From: Chloroflexota bacterium
GTDB taxonomy: Bacteria; Chloroflexota; Anaerolineae; B4-G1; DUEL01
Reading direction: 5' to 3'
Assembly (NCBI GenBank): GCA_017743275.1
Contig: JAGHZG010000078.1
Location: 1 to 6,976 of the forward strand
DNA: 6,976 bases
The position numbers were made by a program, and so were the translations under genes. Under the pieces are notes generated by a model. The model saw only the letters and a list, made by a program, of their open reading frames with translations. It was not told where the DNA came from and did not search any database. Numbering within the stretch: position 1 is the stretch's first letter; every line of letters begins with the position of its first letter. Shown one piece after another: positions 5,453-6,976 of this stretch.

Positions 5453-6928
5453 ATGAAACCTCAGGTTTCGCCCGAACCTCTGATCTTTGAAATCTCCCGC
5501 CCCGGCCGATGCGCCGTGGCCCTGCCGGAACTGGACGTTCCGCCCGCCGACCTGCCCCAGGAGTTCCTGCGGGACGACCTGCCCCTCCCCGAAGTCAGCG
5601 AGGTGGACCTCATCCGCCACTACACCCACCTCTCCCAGATGAACTACGCAGTGGATACGGTCTTCTACCCCCTGGGCTCCTGCACGATGAAGTACAACCC
5701 CAAAATCAACGAAGAAATGGCCCGCCTGCCCGGCTTCGTCCACCTCCACCCTTACCAGGACGAGGGGACAGTGCAGGGTGCCCTGGCGTTGATGTTCTTC
5801 CTGCAGGAGTTCCTGAAAGAAATCGGGGGCTTCGCCGCCGTCAGCCTGCAGCCGGCCGCAGGGGCCCACGGCGAACTGACCGGCGTGTTGATCATGCGCG
5901 CCTGGCAGTGCCACCGGGGGCAATCCCACCGCGACGTCATCCTGGTCCCCGACTCCGCCCACGGCACCAATCCCGCCAGCACGACTATGAGCGGGCTGAG
6001 AGTCGTGGAAGTCCCCTCCGACGACCGGGGCAACGTGGACCTGAAGGCCCTGGAGGCCGCCTGCCGGGAGCACGGCGACCGGCTGGTGGGCATGATGCTC
6101 ACCAACCCCAACACGCTGGGGCTGTTTGACGAGCACCTGGAGGAAATCGTCGCCCTCATCCACGAGCACGGCGGCCTGATGTACGGCGACGGCGCCAACA
6201 TGAACGCCCTGCTGGGCATCGCCCGCCCCGGCGACCTGGGCTTTGACGTCCTTCACTACAACCTCCACAAGACCTTCAGCACTCCCCACGGCGGGGGTGG
6301 GCCCGGCTCGGGCCCCGTCGGCGTCTCGGCGGAACTGGCCGACTTCCTCCCCGGCCCCATCGTGGTGATAGACCCGGAGCGCTCCGCCGAAAACAGCCCG
6401 TTCTTCACCTTCTACTATCCGCCCAAATCCATCGGACGGGTCAAGGCTTTCTACGGCCATTTCGGGATTATGGTGCGCGCCTATACCTACATCCGGATGA
6501 TGGGGCCGGAGGGGCTGCGCCGCGTGGCGGAGGACGCCGTCCTCAACGCCAACTATCTCAAGAGCCGCATCCAGCACGTCTACCACGTCCCGTACAACCG
6601 CACCTGCATGCACGAGTTCGTCTGCGAGGGGCGCTTCCCCGATGCCCCCGACGTGCGGGCGCTGGACATCTCCAAACGGCTCATAGACTACGGCTTCCAT
6701 CCACCGACCAACTACTTCCCCCTCATCGTCCGCGAGGCGCTGATGATTGAGCCGACGGAGACGGAGAGCAAGGAGACGCTGGACGCCTTCGCCGACGCCC
6801 TCCTGCGCATCGCCGAGGAAGCGCGCACGAACCCGCAACTGCTGCACGAGGCGCCCCACAACGCGCCCGTCCGGCGGGTGGACGAAGTGCGGGCGGCGAA
6901 GGAACTGATCCTCAGATACCAGCCGTAA
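5453..6928 (+). CDS. gcvPB: Glycine dehydrogenase (decarboxylating) subunit 2, P-protein beta
   Basis: This 491-residue protein is the PLP-bearing half of glycine decarboxylase (EC 1.4.4.2) and works as a heteromer with GcvPA. Landmarks are DTVFYPLGSCTMKYNPKINE (68-87), HPYQDEGTVQGAL (99-111), LQPAAGAHGELTG (132-144), DSAHGTNPAS (167-176), GDGANMNALLG (245-255) and NLHKTFSTPHGGGGPGSGP (270-288). Lys273 in NLHKTFS is the expected Schiff-base lysine for PLP, and Asp246 and the DSAHGTNP loop fall in the expected cofactor-binding region. The length is complete for the family. The ATG at 5453 lies 2 nt after the ferritin-like stop, and its ribosome binding site GGAG (5444-5447) sits inside the last codons of that gene, so the two are probably translationally coupled. 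A palindrome starts 4 nt after the stop. GcvT and GcvH are not in view. Confidence 0.96.
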   Translation: MKPQVSPEPLIFEISRPGRCAVALPELDVPPADLPQEFLRDDLPLPEVSEVDLIRHYTHLSQMNYAVDTVFYPLGSCTMKYNPKINEEMARLPGFVHLHPYQDEGTVQGALALMFFLQEFLKEIGGFAAVSLQPAAGAHGELTGVLIMRAWQCHRGQSHRDVILVPDSAHGTNPASTTMSGLRVVEVPSDDRGNVDLKALEAACREHGDRLVGMMLTNPNTLGLFDEHLEEIVALIHEHGGLMYGDGANMNALLGIARPGDLGFDVLHYNLHKTFSTPHGGGGPGSGPVGVSAELADFLPGPIVVIDPERSAENSPFFTFYYPPKSIGRVKAFYGHFGIMVRAYTYIRMMGPEGLRRVAEDAVLNANYLKSRIQHVYHVPYNRTCMHEFVCEGRFPDAPDVRALDISKRLIDYGFHPPTNYFPLIVREALMIEPTETESKETLDAFADALLRIAEEARTNPQLLHEAPHNAPVRRVDEVRAAKELILRYQP

Positions 6929-6932
6929 AATG

Positions 6933-6957
6933 AGGTGACAGTCACCTGCCAGGTGAC
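6933..6957. repeat. Palindromic element after gcvPB, cut by the contig end
   Basis: AGGTGAC-A-GTCACCT (6933-6947) is a palindrome, and the overlapping GTCACCTG-C-CAGGTGAC (6941-6957) is another. This is the structure expected if the left arm of a larger hairpin (AGGTGACAGTCACCTG) were followed by a one-base loop and only the first half of its right arm, the remaining bases being replaced by adapter. It starts 4 nt after the gcvPB stop and would be a terminator or dispersed palindrome like the one at 1381-1416, which has the same self-palindromic arms. Confidence 0.6.
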
Positions 6958-6976
6958 CTGTCTCTTATACACATCT
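6958..6976. other. Nextera/Tn5 mosaic-end adapter, not genomic
   Basis: The last 19 bases, CTGTCTCTTATACACATCT, are the exact reverse complement of the Tn5 mosaic end used in Nextera libraries. This is untrimmed sequencing adapter carried into the assembly. Genomic sequence ends at or near 6957. A minus-strand reading frame entering from this end begins with MYKRQ, encoded by the adapter, and must not be annotated. Confidence 0.97.

Noticed and set aside
5420..6859. Minus-strand ORF of 479 aa opposite gcvPB
   Set aside because: Antisense shadow with a low-complexity Val/Gly/His/Gln-rich translation; gcvPB on the plus strand is unambiguous.
6712..6972. Minus-strand ORF beginning MYKRQ at the right end
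   Set aside because: Its first codons are adapter sequence and the rest is antisense to gcvPB; MYKRQ is a typical Nextera artefact.

Overview
The window is a GC-rich bacterial chromosome fragment, almost certainly a metagenome or draft-assembly contig end, because its last 19 bases are the Tn5/Nextera transposase adapter. Taxonomy can only be inferred. A primary sigma factor with a very acidic N-terminal linker, a split (two-gene) glycine decarboxylase, a DUF362 protein with a C-terminal anchor, and perfect palindromes beside stop codons would all fit Chloroflexota (Anaerolineae-like). No single gene here proves that.

Layout. Positions 1-135 hold an array of TTYGYG-type hexamers around a 10-bp palindrome, followed by a sigma70-type promoter. 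Next is the primary sigma factor gene (136-1377, +). A perfect 16-bp-stem palindrome (1381-1416) separates it from a convergent DUF362 gene (1438-2673, -). Between that gene and the next lies a compact divergent promoter region (about 2709-2755) in which the two -35 elements overlap. Rightward from it come a regulator with two tandem XRE helix-turn-helix domains (2795-3463), a short region with overlapping mini-ORFs of uncertain status, and gcvPA (3591-4925). A perfect 13-bp-arm palindrome overlaps the gcvPA stop codon. A strong sigma70-type promoter then precedes a bacterioferritin-like diiron protein (5040-5450), which is followed after 2 nt by gcvPB (5453-6928). The contig ends in another palindrome, cut off by adapter sequence.

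How the genes fit together. GcvPA and GcvPB are the two subunits of the pyridoxal-phosphate-dependent glycine decarboxylase (P-protein) of the glycine cleavage system. They normally sit next to each other, but here a ferritin-like gene with its own promoter lies between them, so gcvPB appears to be transcribed and translated with the ferritin-like gene as much as with gcvPA. The tandem-XRE regulator lies directly upstream of gcvPA with no obvious terminator between them, so it may autoregulate the divergent promoter and influence gcvPA. GcvT, GcvH and the lipoamide dehydrogenase are not in the window.

The most unusual features are three perfect palindromes placed within 0-4 nt of plus-strand stop codons, two of which have arms that are themselves palindromic. 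The others are the ferritin-like gene inside the glycine decarboxylase pair and the tandem-XRE regulator at overlapping divergent promoters. I see no clear undescribed defence, mobile or biosynthetic system.
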